DNA of 64,000 nt from Bradyrhizobium sp. C9 (GCF_002532045.1 NZ_NWTG01000019.1:62001-126000); one strand, 5' to 3'; positions 24,886 through 34,603 are shown, counted from the first letter of the stretch. Numbers and translations are program-made. The notes: generated from the sequence alone by a model not told the origin.

Positions 24886-25937
24886 CCTACATTGCAAAGC
24901 CGAAGTTTCATCATCCCGGCCTGAAGAAGAACGAGCTGGGCTATACTCATCGCGACTACGAGGGGAAGATCTCGACCCTGTGCGCCGGCTGCGGCCACGA
25001 TTCGATCACCGCCTCGATCATCGAAGCCTGCTACGAGCTCTCGATCGAGCCGCACCGGGTGGCGAAGATTTCCGGCATCGGCTGCTCGTCGAAGACGCCG
25101 GACTATTTCCTCGGCAATTCGCACGGCTTCAACTCCGTGCACGGCCGCATGCCGTCGGTGCTGACCGGCGCCAACCTCGCCAACCGCGACCTGATCTATC
25201 TCGGCGTCTCCGGCGACGGCGACAGCGCCTCGATCGGCTTCGGTCAGTTCGCGCATTCGATCCGGCGCGCCGTCAACATGACCTACATCGTCGAGAACAA
25301 CGGCGTGTACGGTCTGACCAAGGGCCAGTTCTCGGCCACCGCCGACCGCGGCTCGAAGTCCAAGAAGGGCGTCACCAACACCGACAATGCGATCGACCTG
25401 GTCGCGATCGCGCTGCAGCTAGGGGCCACCTTCGTGGCGCGCAGCTTCTCCGGCGACAAGACGCAATTGGTTCCCTTGATTGCCGCTGCGATCCGCCACA
25501 AGGGCGCGTCGTTCATCGACGTGATCAGCCCCTGCATCGCCTTCAACAACCACGCCGGCTCGACCAAGAGCTTCGACTATGTCCGCGAGCACAATGACGC
25601 GGTGAACCGGCTCGACGTGCTGGTCGGCCGCGAGCCGATCAGCGTCGACTATGCGCCCGGCACTGTGCAGGTGGTCGAGCAGCATGACGGCACGCGGCTC
25701 GCGCTGCGCAAGCTCGACGCCGATTACGATCCGCACGATCGGCTCGGAGCCCAGACCTTCCTGCAAAAGCACGCCGCCAAGGGCCAGATCGTCACCGGGC
25801 TGCTTTACGTCGATCCCGACGCCGAGGACCTGCACACCCATCTCGACACCGTGGAGACGCCACTCAACACGATGGACGAGAAGGCGCTCTGCCCCGGCTC
25901 AGCCGTGCTCGACAAGATCAACGCCAGCCTGCGCTGA
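24882..25937 (+). CDS. korB: 2-oxoacid:ferredoxin oxidoreductase, beta subunit (TPP-binding)
   Basis: 351 residues. It binds thiamine diphosphate through GDGDSASIG and IVENNGVYG, and one [4Fe-4S] cluster through LCAGCGHD plus Cys in GIGCSS and DVISPC. ARSFSGDKTQLVPLI is typical of the family. Overlap with korA (ATGA) shows one complex. The 3' end overlaps the convergent STM3941-like gene by 39 bases. Confidence 0.9.
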   Translation: MTYIAKPKFHHPGLKKNELGYTHRDYEGKISTLCAGCGHDSITASIIEACYELSIEPHRVAKISGIGCSSKTPDYFLGNSHGFNSVHGRMPSVLTGANLANRDLIYLGVSGDGDSASIGFGQFAHSIRRAVNMTYIVENNGVYGLTKGQFSATADRGSKSKKGVTNTDNAIDLVAIALQLGATFVARSFSGDKTQLVPLIAAAIRHKGASFIDVISPCIAFNNHAGSTKSFDYVREHNDAVNRLDVLVGREPISVDYAPGTVQVVEQHDGTRLALRKLDADYDPHDRLGAQTFLQKHAAKGQIVTGLLYVDPDAEDLHTHLDTVETPLNTMDEKALCPGSAVLDKINASLR

Positions 25938-26495
25938 CGGAAACCCGGCCGGTCCTATCTCGCTGCCGCGGGCCGCAGCGAGATAAGTCTTGCAGATATC
26001 AAGCAACTCGCCGGGGCTGACCGTGAGCATGCTCGCGCGGATCGGGATTCCGTCCAGTCCGAGTATTTTGTTCGCGGCCATCGCCGCCTGCAACAAGCTT
26101 GCCGCAGCGAACCGATCCTTCGCCGCCGGTGTCAGTTTCAGCACCAAGTACGTCGAGCTGCGAGACCGCCAGGTATCGATGGCTTCAACGGATTGCCAGG
26201 CGATGAGATTGAACGACGTCGCTCGCAGGTCGCGGATGCCGTAGCGGCTGATGACAAGGACGGTCCTGTTGGGCGACAGCAACTGCGAGGTAAACATGCA
26301 GGTGCAAAGCCCGAAGAGCATGAAGCCGCAATAGCCTGCAGCAGCGGAGGCGTTCGCAGGCGCCTCGAATGGCAACCAACCGAACAAGGCGGCTGAGGTC
26401 ATCAGCCAGAGCGCGGCACTGGCGACCAGCAGGCCGAGCGTTTTCCAATAGGAAATGCCGATTTCGACGTCAGGAAGGTCTTGGCCGGGCCGCAT
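25899..26495 (-). CDS. STM3941 family membrane protein
   Basis: 198 residues from the ATG at 26495, with two hydrophobic segments near the N-terminus (LGLLVASAALWLMTSAALFG and a second in the YCGFMLFGLCTCMF region). A PH-like soluble domain follows (ISRYGIRDLRATSFNLIAWQ, YLVLKLTP). A GTG at 26540 would add 15 residues; neither start has a strong ribosome-binding site. The function is unknown. It converges on and overlaps korB. Confidence 0.65.
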   Translation of the reverse strand: MRPGQDLPDVEIGISYWKTLGLLVASAALWLMTSAALFGWLPFEAPANASAAAGYCGFMLFGLCTCMFTSQLLSPNRTVLVISRYGIRDLRATSFNLIAWQSVEAIDTWRSRSSTYLVLKLTPAAKDRFAAASLLQAAMAANKILGLDGIPIRASMLTVSPGELLDICKTYLAAARGSEIGPAGFPSAQAGVDLVEHG

Positions 26496-26629
26496 GTTCG
26501 GACCGCGTTCTCGACAACCAAAGGCTCCGGTTGTCGACACTTACCCGCCACACGTTAAGATCGCATTTCGGCAACGGCTCGAAATGTGCCCAGTCGAAAC
26601 CTTTGCGTTGAACTGACGCATGGTCTCGG

Positions 26630-26663
26630 ACCGGGCCTTCCGAAGTCAGCCGGAAGGCCCGGT
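26630..26663 (-). terminator. Strong hairpin after the binding-protein gene
   Basis: ACCGGGCCTTCC and GGAAGGCCCGGT form a 12-bp stem with a short loop, 14 bases past the stop of the binding-protein gene on the minus strand. No long U-run is present, so it may be a transcript-end stabiliser or a weak terminator. Confidence 0.65.
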
Positions 26664-26677
26664 TTGCGTTCATCCGG

Positions 26678-27868
26678 CTACTTGTCGCTCAGGACGTCGC
26701 CGAACAGCGCCCAGGACTTGCCGTCGAACCGCGCCATCTGGATCTGGCGGATCGGCGTCACATTGTCGGGCTCGGTCTGCACCTTGATGCCCGGCAGCAA
26801 CATCGGCAGTTCCAGCGCTTTCAGGTTGGTCGCCTGCTTGATGATGTTGTCGCGGCTGTAGTCGCCGTTGCAGTTCTTCAGCACCGCCGCCATCACCTGC
26901 GCGACCGTGTAGCCCTGCACGTTGAAGAGATCGCCCGGGCTCGCATTGGGCTGATACTTCTTCATCCAGGCCGAAAACTCCTTCTGCGCCGGATCGTCGG
27001 CCCAGCGCGGGTCGGTCGGATCCTTCAGATAGAGCCCGGTCACCACGCCGATGACGTTCTCGAGCCCGGCCGGCTCGAGCACCGCAGAGACCGAATTGGA
27101 GACGGTCGGCAGGATGGTGAGCGGCTTCCAGCCCATGCTCGCCGCCTTGCGCAGCGCTTGCGCCGCGAATTTCGGCGTCGCTTCGGCGAAGAACACGTCG
27201 GCACCGGACTCCCGCATCGTCACCATCTGGGAATCGATGGTCGGATCTGATGTCAGGTACGTGGTCTCCGCGACGATCTGGCCGACATGCTCGCCGAGCC
27301 CGTCCTTGAAGCCCCTGAGATAGTCCTTGCCGGCGTCTTCGTTCGGCGTGATGACGGCGATCTTCGCGTCCGGCTTGGTCTTCAGGATGTACTTTGCATA
27401 GAGCCGGCCCTCGAGCTCGTAGGTGGGGTTGAAACCGACCGTCCATGGGAACTGCTTCGGATCGTTCCAGCGCGTCGCGCCGGACGATACGAACAGCTGC
27501 GGCACGTGCTTGATGTTCAGATATTTCTGCACGGAGATGTTGGGCGCCGTGCCGACCGCGCTGAAGATCGCCAGCACCTCGTCCTGCTCGACCAGCTTGC
27601 GGGTCTGCTCGACGGTCTTCGATGGCGAATAGGCGTCGTCGAGACTCTCGAACTCGATCTTGCGGCCAGTGATGCCGCCCTGGTCGTTGAGCATCTGGAA
27701 ATACGCGGCCTCGGCGCGCGCGATCGTGCCGTAGGCGGACGCCGGGCCGCTATAGGGCGCGGTGTTTCCGATCTTGATTGCGGAATCTGCTGCGATGGAC
27801 GGCGGAATCGATGATGCCGTCAGGGTGGTAAGGGCGAGAAAGCCCGCGAGACGAGAGCGAGTTGACAA
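26678..27868 (-). CDS. Periplasmic binding protein of a branched-chain-amino-acid-type ABC transporter
   Basis: 396 residues from a TTG start that has AAGGAT seven bases upstream; the first ATG would cut into the mature protein. It has a signal peptide (residues 1-27, ending SIAA), then a type I periplasmic binding fold: AIKIGNTAPYSGPASAYGTI, LNDQGGITGRKIEFESLDDAY, and AVITPNEDAGKDYLRGFKDGL. No permease or ATPase gene is near, so it is an orphan and its ligand is unknown. Confidence 0.88.
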   Translation of the reverse strand: MSTRSRLAGFLALTTLTASSIPPSIAADSAIKIGNTAPYSGPASAYGTIARAEAAYFQMLNDQGGITGRKIEFESLDDAYSPSKTVEQTRKLVEQDEVLAIFSAVGTAPNISVQKYLNIKHVPQLFVSSGATRWNDPKQFPWTVGFNPTYELEGRLYAKYILKTKPDAKIAVITPNEDAGKDYLRGFKDGLGEHVGQIVAETTYLTSDPTIDSQMVTMRESGADVFFAEATPKFAAQALRKAASMGWKPLTILPTVSNSVSAVLEPAGLENVIGVVTGLYLKDPTDPRWADDPAQKEFSAWMKKYQPNASPGDLFNVQGYTVAQVMAAVLKNCNGDYSRDNIIKQATNLKALELPMLLPGIKVQTEPDNVTPIRQIQMARFDGKSWALFGDVLSDK

Positions 27869-28126
27869 GAGCGTATCCTTTTCTTGGTTTTCTTGACGCG
27901 GCGCACCTTATCAATCGCGCCCGCGCAGGCAATCACCAAGAGGACATCAATGAGATTTCCGCACGCCGGCAATCACGTTCGCGCGTGGAACATGATGCGA
28001 TTCAAAATCTGGAATGTTGCCGGGATGTTCGCGATGCGGGCCTTCGATGGACACGAAGGTTCATCATGCAAGACTCGCCTTCCGCGCGGCGGGTACGCCG
28101 CGCTGATGTCAGCGAGAACGTTATCC
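27869..28126. other. Gap between the binding-protein gene and spoVR
   Basis: 258 bases. The binding-protein promoter must be here, on the minus strand. No gene, repeat or clear terminator is seen. Confidence 0.4.
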
Positions 28127-29671
28127 TCAGGCAGCGACCGCAGCCGCGCGCGGGCTGACGACGTATTCCTTCAGCACCTTGTCGGTACCGTCGAGTTCGG
28201 TGAGGGCCACGTCGTAAGACCACAGATCGGCGAGATGCTGCAGCACGCGCCGCGTATCGGTCTCGTTGAGCTGCGCACCCTTCACGGTGGTGTGCCGCAG
28301 CATCAGGCGGCGATCGCCGTCGAGATCGACATCCATGACCTCGATATTGGCGTCGACGAAACCGACGTCGTATTGCCGGGCCAGCTCGCGGCGCACCCGG
28401 CGGTAGCCGCGCTCGTCATGGATCGCATCGACCTTGATGCCCTGGCTTTCGGCAGGATCGTCGTGCAGATGGAACATGCGGAAGCGCCGGATCAGCGCCG
28501 GGGAGAGGAACTGGTTGATGAAGCTCTCGTCGCGGTAGTTGCTCCAGATGTCGCGCAGCACGCCCTCGACGTCGCCCTTGCCGGCAATGTCGGGGAACCA
28601 GTCGCGGTCCTCGTCCTCCGGAGTCTTCACGATCCGCTCGATGTCCTGCATCATGGCAAAGCCGAGCGCGTATGGATTGAAGCCCGAATAGCGGCGATCG
28701 TCGAACTCGGGCTGAAACACCACATTGGTGTGCGACTGCAGGAATTCGAGGAAATTGCCGTCGGTGATCCGTCCCTGCTGATGCAGCCGGCTCATGATGC
28801 GGTAATGGACGTAGGTCGCGGTGCCCTCGTTCATCACCTTGGTCTGGCCCTGCGGGTAGAAGTACTGCGCGATGTGACGCACGATGCGAATGAGTTCGCG
28901 CTGCCAGCCCGCCAGGCGTGGCGCGGTCTTCTCGAGGAAATAGAGGATATTCTCCTGCGGCAGTCCGAGCAGCGCGCGGCGCCGCTCGGCGGAGAGCGTC
29001 GCCTTGCTCTTGGCCTTGGTGTTCGGCACCGTTCGCCACAGATCGTTGAACACGGACTCCTCGTGCTGCCGGCGCTCGCCGGCGCGCTTTTCCTCGGCAC
29101 GCAGGTCGAGCGTCTTCTTGCCGGGATAGCGGTCGACGCCGTGTGACATCAGTGCATGCGCGGCATCGAGCGTCCGCTCCACCGTCTCGCGGCCGTGGCG
29201 ATCCTCACAGACCGCGATGTAGCCCTTGGCGAATTCCAGGTAGTCGAGGATGCCGTCGGCATCGGTCCACTGCTTGAACAGATAGTTGTTCTTGAAGAAG
29301 TGATTGTGCCCGAACGCCGCATGCGCGATCACCAGCGTCTGCATCGTCGCGGTGTTCTCCTCCATCAAATAGGAGATGCACGGCGAAGAGTTGATCACGA
29401 TCTCATAGGCGAGGCCCATAAGGCCCTTGCGATAGGACGCTTCCTGGAAGGCGAACTGCTTGCCGAACGACCAGTGCTTGTAGAACAGCGGCATCCCGAC
29501 CGACGAATAAGCGTCGAGCATCTGCTCGGCGGTGATCACCTCGATCTGGTTGGGATAGACGTCGAGCCCGAGCTCCTTGCGCGCGATCTGCTCGCAGGCG
29601 TCGTGAATTCGCTGCAGCGTCGGGAAATCCCAGTCGGCGCCATCGAACAGCAGTTCGCCGGAAGACCCCAT
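28127..29671 (-). CDS. SpoVR family protein
   Basis: 514 residues, the YcgB/SpoVR family of stress proteins of unknown biochemistry. Family marks include the N-terminal DWDFPTLQRIHDACEQIA, MLDAYSSVGMPLFYKHWSFGK, YEIVINSSPCISYLMEENT and GTATYVHYRIMSRLHQQG. No signal peptide or membrane segment. It is the last gene of prkA, yeaH-like, spoVR, four bases after the previous stop, an order kept in many proteobacteria. Confidence 0.93.
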   Translation of the reverse strand: MGSSGELLFDGADWDFPTLQRIHDACEQIARKELGLDVYPNQIEVITAEQMLDAYSSVGMPLFYKHWSFGKQFAFQEASYRKGLMGLAYEIVINSSPCISYLMEENTATMQTLVIAHAAFGHNHFFKNNYLFKQWTDADGILDYLEFAKGYIAVCEDRHGRETVERTLDAAHALMSHGVDRYPGKKTLDLRAEEKRAGERRQHEESVFNDLWRTVPNTKAKSKATLSAERRRALLGLPQENILYFLEKTAPRLAGWQRELIRIVRHIAQYFYPQGQTKVMNEGTATYVHYRIMSRLHQQGRITDGNFLEFLQSHTNVVFQPEFDDRRYSGFNPYALGFAMMQDIERIVKTPEDEDRDWFPDIAGKGDVEGVLRDIWSNYRDESFINQFLSPALIRRFRMFHLHDDPAESQGIKVDAIHDERGYRRVRRELARQYDVGFVDANIEVMDVDLDGDRRLMLRHTTVKGAQLNETDTRRVLQHLADLWSYDVALTELDGTDKVLKEYVVSPRAAAVAA

Positions 29672-29675
29672 TAAA

Positions 29676-30944
29676 CTATACCCTTTCCTGACTGGTGCGG
29701 CGCTTGAACAGGTCCTGGAACACCGGGAAGATCTCGCCGCGCTCGCTCACCTTGCGCATCGACAGCGGCTGGCCCTCGTTGCGCAGCCGCTCATAGAGCG
29801 TCCAGAGCGAGGAGTCCGGCATGTCGAAGGTGTAGTTGGCGGCCTCGCCAACCTCGAGATAAGCGAAGAACTGGCAGACCGGCAGTATCTTGTCGGTCAG
29901 GAGATGCCCGGTTACCCCGCTGTCGGAGGTCATGTTGTCGCCGTCCGAGGCCTGCGCGGCGTAGATGTTCCAGTCGGCGGGACGGAAGCGGGTTCGAACG
30001 ATGTCGTGCATCGCAACCAGCGCGCTCGACACCAGCGTGCCGCCGGACGCCGGCCCATGGAAGAACGTATCCTCGTCCACCTCCTCGGCGCGGTCGGTGT
30101 GCCGGATGAACACGATCTCGACATGCTTGTAGCGCCGCTTCAGGAAGACGTAGAGCAGCATGTAGAACCGCTTCGCCAGATCCTTCATGTGCTCGGACAT
30201 CGAGCCCGAGACGTCCATCAGGCAGAACATCACGGCCTGCGCCACCGGCTTCGGCACCGTCTCAAAGCGGCGATAGCGGATGTCGATCGGATCGATGAAC
30301 GGGATCCGCTTGACCTTGGCCTTCAACGCTTCGAGCAGCGTGAGCAGTTCGCGGCGGCGCGTCTCGTCATCACACTCTGCAAGCTCCGCTTCCAGCGCCT
30401 CGATTTCGTCCTTGCGCGGCCGGCGCAGCGCCACACGTCGCGCCAGCGCCCGGCTCACCGTGCGGCTGACCGAGATATTGGCGGGCGAGCCGGAGGTCGC
30501 ATACCCCGCGCGCCGGATGCCCTCGCTCTCGGTTTCCGCGAGCTTGCGCTTGGCAAGATCAGGCAATTCGAGGTCGTCGAGGAAGAGGTCGACGAACTCC
30601 TCGCGACTCAGCACGAAGCGGAAGGCATCCTCGCTGTCGCCTTCGCCCGCGCCGGAGCCCTTGGCACCGCTCTGGTTCGGGCGCTGCAGCCAATCGCCTT
30701 CGACGAATTTCTTGTTGCCCGGCAGCACCATGTCACGCGTGCCGCCCTCGCGCCGGAACCGCGGCTCATCCATGCCGTCCAGCGGGATGGTCACCTCGCC
30801 GCCCTCCAGGACATCCTTGATGTCCCGGTCCTGTGACGACTTCTTGACGGCCCCCTGCACCAGCGCCTTGGCGCGCCGCAGGAAGCGCTGGCGGTTCTCC
30901 AGGCTCTTGCTACCTGGATTCAGCCGCCGATCGACGATATGCAT
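29676..30944 (-). CDS. YeaH/YhbH family VWA-domain protein (UPF0229)
   Basis: 422 residues from the ATG at 30944; a GTG two codons earlier also fits. It opens with MHIVDRRLNPGSKSLENRQR as in the family. The C-terminal half is a von Willebrand A-like domain with MIDAS motif DVSGSMS and T and D residues in HTDRAEE and ASDGDNM. It is the usual partner of the PrkA kinase in stress and nutrient-limitation responses. Confidence 0.92.
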   Translation of the reverse strand: MHIVDRRLNPGSKSLENRQRFLRRAKALVQGAVKKSSQDRDIKDVLEGGEVTIPLDGMDEPRFRREGGTRDMVLPGNKKFVEGDWLQRPNQSGAKGSGAGEGDSEDAFRFVLSREEFVDLFLDDLELPDLAKRKLAETESEGIRRAGYATSGSPANISVSRTVSRALARRVALRRPRKDEIEALEAELAECDDETRRRELLTLLEALKAKVKRIPFIDPIDIRYRRFETVPKPVAQAVMFCLMDVSGSMSEHMKDLAKRFYMLLYVFLKRRYKHVEIVFIRHTDRAEEVDEDTFFHGPASGGTLVSSALVAMHDIVRTRFRPADWNIYAAQASDGDNMTSDSGVTGHLLTDKILPVCQFFAYLEVGEAANYTFDMPDSSLWTLYERLRNEGQPLSMRKVSERGEIFPVFQDLFKRRTSQERV

Positions 30945-31022
30945 GACCACGTTGCATCTGCCTCACACCGGATGCGATCATGACAGTCGCATCGCATTCT
31001 TATTGGACGGAACGAGACGAGA

Positions 31023-31046
31023 CGGAAAGCCGCTGCCGGCTTTCCG
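31023..31046. terminator. Perfect 10-bp hairpin between prkA and the YeaH-type gene
   Basis: CGGAAAGCCG, loop CTGC, CGGCTTTCCG, 10 bases past the prkA stop on the minus strand. No U-run follows. It is more likely a processing or stability element that sets different mRNA levels for prkA and the later genes. Confidence 0.5.
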
Positions 31047-31055
31047 GATCGTGCA

Positions 31056-32999
31056 CTAGCCGGCCTGCTTCACCCGCATGTACCACTCGACGAGCCGGCG
31101 GACCTGGCGCTCGGTGTAACCGCGCTCCACCATCCGCTCGACGAACTCGCCGTGCTTCTTCTCGGTCTCGCCGTCCTTCTTGGAGCCGAACGAGATGACC
31201 GGAAGCAGATCCTCGACCTGCGAGAATATCCGCTTCTCGATCACGTCGCGAACCTTTTCGTATGAGGTCCAGCTCGGGTTCTTGCCGTTATTGTGCGCCC
31301 GCGAACGCAACGAGAACTTGACGACCTCGTTGCGGAAATCCTTCGGGTTGGCAATGCCGGCCGGCTTCTCGATCTTTGTGAGCTCCTGGTTCAGCAGCTC
31401 ACGATTCATCAGCTGGCCGGTGTCGGGATCCTTGAAGTCCTGATCTTCGATCCAGGCGTCGGCATAGTCGACATAGCGGTCGAACAGGTTCTGGCCGTAG
31501 TCGGAATAGGATTCCAGATAGGCCTTCTGGATCTCGTTGCCGATGAACTCGGCATAGCGTGGCGCGAGGTCGGCCTTGATGAATTCGAGATAGCGCTTCT
31601 CGGTCTCGTCAGGCAGCTGCTCGCGGCGGATCGCCATCTCCAGCACATACATCAGATGCACCGCATCGGCACCGACCTCGGTGGTGTCGTGATTGAAGGT
31701 CGAGGCCAGCACCTTGAAGGCGAAGCGGGTGGAGACGCCGTCCATGCCTTCGTCGACGCCGGCTGCGTCCTTGTACTCCTGCACGCTGCGCGCCTTGGGA
31801 TCGGATTCCTTCAGGCTCTCGCCGTCATAGACCCGCATCTTGCCGAACAGCGTCGAGTTCTCGTGCTTGCGCAGCCGCGACATCACCGAGAAACGGGCCA
31901 GAGTTTCCAGCGTAGCCGGCGCGCACGGCGCGGCGGCAAGCTCGGAGGTCTGGATCAGCTTCTCGTAGATCTTCTGCTCCTCGGTGACCCGCAGGCAGTA
32001 CGGCACCTTGATGACGCAGATGCGGTCGATGAAGGCCTCGTTGTTCTTGTTGGTCTTGAAGCTCTGCCACTCGGCCTCATTGGAGTGCGCGAGGATGATG
32101 CCGGTGAACGGGATCGCACCGATGTTCTCGGTGCCGATGTAGTTGCCCTCCTGCGTCGCCGTCAGCAGCGGGTGCAGCATCTTGATCGGCGCCTTGAACA
32201 TTTCGACGAACTCGAGCACGCCCTGGTTGGCGCGGTTGAGGCCGCCGGAATAGCTGTAGGCGTCGGGGTCGTTCTGGGCGTAGGTCTCGAGTTTGCGGAT
32301 GTCGACCTTGCCGACCAGCGAGGAGATGTCCTGGTTGTTCTCGTCACCGGGCTCGGTCTTGGCGACCGCGATCTGGCGCAGCCGGGAGGGCTGGATACGC
32401 GCGACGCGGAATTGCGAGATGTCGCCGCCGAAGGCCTCGAGCCGCTTGTAGGCCCAGGGCGACATCAGCCCGCTCAGCCGGCGGCGCGGAATGCCGTACT
32501 TCTCCTCGATCATCGGTCCGAGCTGCTCGGGGTCGAACAGCCCGAGCGGGCTCTCGAACACCGGCGACAGCTCGTCACCTGCCTTCAGCACGTAGATCGG
32601 ATGGATTTCCATCAGCGCCTTGATGCGCTCGGCGAGCGACGACTTGCCGCCGCCGACCGGTCCGAGCAGGTAGAGGATCTGCTTGCGCTCCTCGAGGCCC
32701 TGCGCGGCGTGGCGGAAGAAGCCGACCAGGCGCTCGATCGTGTCCTCCATGCCGAAGAAGCCGGCGAAGGCCGGATACGACCTGATCGTACGGTTCAAAA
32801 AGATACGGCCAAGGCGTGGGTCCTTGGCCGTGTCGATCATCTGGGGCTCACCGATTGCCGCTAATAACCGCTCGGCCGCATTGGCGTATCGCATCGGATC
32901 ACTTCGACACGACTCCAAATACTCGGCCATCGACATGTCGGTCTGGCTTCGCGCTTCAAACGACCTTGCGAAGGCGTTGAACAAAGAATCGTTGTACAT
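31056..32999 (-). CDS. prkA: PrkA serine protein kinase / AAA+ protein
   Basis: 647 residues from the ATG at 32999, which follows GAGAGAGGG; an in-frame GTG at 33014 lies inside this ribosome-binding site and is rejected. The N-terminal AAA+ domain has Walker A GPVGGGKSS and the characteristic KAGDELSPVFESPLGLF; the C-terminal part matches the kinase-like domain. It is a cytosolic stress kinase (YeaG in E. coli, reported also as an ATP-dependent protease in Bacillus). Followed by its usual partners. Confidence 0.95.
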   Translation of the reverse strand: MYNDSLFNAFARSFEARSQTDMSMAEYLESCRSDPMRYANAAERLLAAIGEPQMIDTAKDPRLGRIFLNRTIRSYPAFAGFFGMEDTIERLVGFFRHAAQGLEERKQILYLLGPVGGGKSSLAERIKALMEIHPIYVLKAGDELSPVFESPLGLFDPEQLGPMIEEKYGIPRRRLSGLMSPWAYKRLEAFGGDISQFRVARIQPSRLRQIAVAKTEPGDENNQDISSLVGKVDIRKLETYAQNDPDAYSYSGGLNRANQGVLEFVEMFKAPIKMLHPLLTATQEGNYIGTENIGAIPFTGIILAHSNEAEWQSFKTNKNNEAFIDRICVIKVPYCLRVTEEQKIYEKLIQTSELAAAPCAPATLETLARFSVMSRLRKHENSTLFGKMRVYDGESLKESDPKARSVQEYKDAAGVDEGMDGVSTRFAFKVLASTFNHDTTEVGADAVHLMYVLEMAIRREQLPDETEKRYLEFIKADLAPRYAEFIGNEIQKAYLESYSDYGQNLFDRYVDYADAWIEDQDFKDPDTGQLMNRELLNQELTKIEKPAGIANPKDFRNEVVKFSLRSRAHNNGKNPSWTSYEKVRDVIEKRIFSQVEDLLPVISFGSKKDGETEKKHGEFVERMVERGYTERQVRRLVEWYMRVKQAG

Positions 33000-33498
33000 G
33001 ATCCCTCTCTCCACGATATGTATCGCCGCACGACTGACACGAGTCGTAACCAGAGCGTCCTAGGATCGAATCAGCGTCGGCACGCTGGGTCCATTGGACA
33101 CTCGACCGACTCACTTCGGCAATGCACGGCGCGTGCAGCCTCTGCCTTATCAACAGGCAGGAAGCTTAATGGTTCATCAATATCCCCTTGTTTTTGGTGC
33201 CTGTAACCCCCTCGCCACATCCGTGGTTTACCGGGGCCCAGGCCTCCGAAGCGGACATCCGACCGGGGCAACTTCCCCGTCCGGCGATGAACGTTGGACT
33301 CCCTGAAAAGGTGTGACCGTCCTGCCTTGGCGTCAAGATGCGCACGTCACAGACTCGCATGAACAAACTGTCAGACGAGGTTGAACGTGCCTCCTTGTCG
33401 CCGCGACTAAGGCAACGAGCCCGCGCAGTTCCACGCGGCACCATTTGCCGCGCTGTAAAGATGACACCTTGAAGGCGCGGGCTATTCCCGAGGCGGTC
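33000..33498. promoter_or_regulatory. Divergent intergenic region upstream of prkA
   Basis: 499 bases without a convincing gene. It contains the inverted repeats ACGACT/AGTCGT (33030-33047, 31 bases before the prkA start) and CTGCCT/AGGCAG (33142-33160). The prkA promoter should be here. I found no sigma-54 box with both GG and GC elements and no well-spaced EcfG site. Confidence 0.4.
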
Positions 33499-34116
33499 AT
33501 GAAGCAGACGTTTCTCGTTGTCGCACTCGCCGCCGCAGCCTGCGCCGACGCGTCGTTAACCGTTCAGGCGCAGGAGGACGTCGACAAGGCCAAGGCGGCC
33601 GCCTTCGACAACAGGATGTTCGCGGGCCCGCCCGGCGCGAAGGCCTATGCCTGCTTCGTGCGGCGATACGATGCAAATCATCTGGCGCAGCATCCGAAGC
33701 AGAAGGTCGGCGCGATGAAGCTGCTCGTCGCCGCCGAGGATGCGCCGGAGGACAAGACCACCAACTACTCGTTCCGGCTCGGCGTCACCTACCGCCACCG
33801 CCCCGGCAATTTCGACTCCAGCGGCTACTGCAACCACGCGATCGCGACCCAATCCGGGAACGAAATCCGCTTCGAATGCGGCGTAGACTGCGAGGGCGGC
33901 GGTATCAGCGTGGCGTTGTCGAAGGACGATAAGTCCGCGATCGCACGCCTCGCCAGCATCAGGATGTGGAATCGCAACAAGCCCGACGTTGAGGCGAGCG
34001 AAGAGCTGCTTGCCGGCGCCGACGACAAGATCTTCCGCGTCGATCGGGCGGAGCCAAGCGAATGCGCCGAACTCGTGACCGACCGCAAGGAACTCGCTGC
34101 GCTCCGCCACAAGTGA
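33499..34116 (+). CDS. Exported protein of unknown function
   Basis: 205 residues from the ATG at 33499. There is a signal peptide (MKQTFLVVALAAAACADAS up to VQAQ) and a mature domain with four or more cysteines (AYACFVRRYD, SSGYCNHA, RFECGVDCEGGG, PSECAEL) that could form disulfides in the periplasm. No family recognised. An upstream in-frame start at 33445 would put charged residues before the signal peptide. The next gene follows 40 bases later. Confidence 0.7.
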   Translation: MKQTFLVVALAAAACADASLTVQAQEDVDKAKAAAFDNRMFAGPPGAKAYACFVRRYDANHLAQHPKQKVGAMKLLVAAEDAPEDKTTNYSFRLGVTYRHRPGNFDSSGYCNHAIATQSGNEIRFECGVDCEGGGISVALSKDDKSAIARLASIRMWNRNKPDVEASEELLAGADDKIFRVDRAEPSECAELVTDRKELAALRHK

Positions 34117-34156
34117 TAGGCTCGCTCCGGTCGAGAACGAATACGCGAGGGACGCC

Positions 34157-34603
34157 ATGCACCGACGCCGCATCCTGTGGGGCACGCTCTCGGCGATCGG
34201 CGCCGCCTTGACAGCGTCACGGGCGAACGCCGCCACCGAGGCATCGCCTCGCAAGCTGAAGGTGGCCTATCACCTTACCGATCTCGACAAGGTCAATTTC
34301 GTAGTCGGCAACATCCAGAACCATCTCGACGGCGTCGGCGGCCCCGGCAACGTGACGATCGCGCTCGTGGTGCACGGCCAGGCGCTGAAGGCGTTTCATT
34401 CGGCGGCCGCCAATCCCGACCTGTCAAAGCATGTCGGGCAGTTCGGCAAGGCTGGCATCGAGCTCGCCGCCTGCGGCAACACCATGAAATCGCAGAACAT
34501 CACCCTCGCCGACCTGCTCCCCGGCTTCGTCGCCGCCGAGCGCGGTGGCGTGGTCCGGCTCGCCGAGTTGCAATCCCAGGGCTACCTCTACCTGCGGCCC
34601 TGA
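34157..34603 (+). CDS. DsrE family exported protein
   Basis: 148 residues. An export signal with RRR near the start (MHRRRILWGTLSAIGAALTASRANA) suggests Tat-type export. The mature part is a DsrE/F-like fold: KVAYHLTDLDKVNFVVGNIQNHLDGVG, VHGQALKAF, GIELAACGNTM, where the Cys corresponds to the sulfur-carrier position of the family. The role here is unknown. GAGGGA precedes the start. Confidence 0.82.
   Translation: MHRRRILWGTLSAIGAALTASRANAATEASPRKLKVAYHLTDLDKVNFVVGNIQNHLDGVGGPGNVTIALVVHGQALKAFHSAAANPDLSKHVGQFGKAGIELAACGNTMKSQNITLADLLPGFVAAERGGVVRLAELQSQGYLYLRP

Noticed and set aside
33000..33260. Sigma-54 promoter before prkA (TGGCGA-N5-TTACA on the minus strand)
   Set aside because: The -24 part fits, but the GC of the -12 element is missing.
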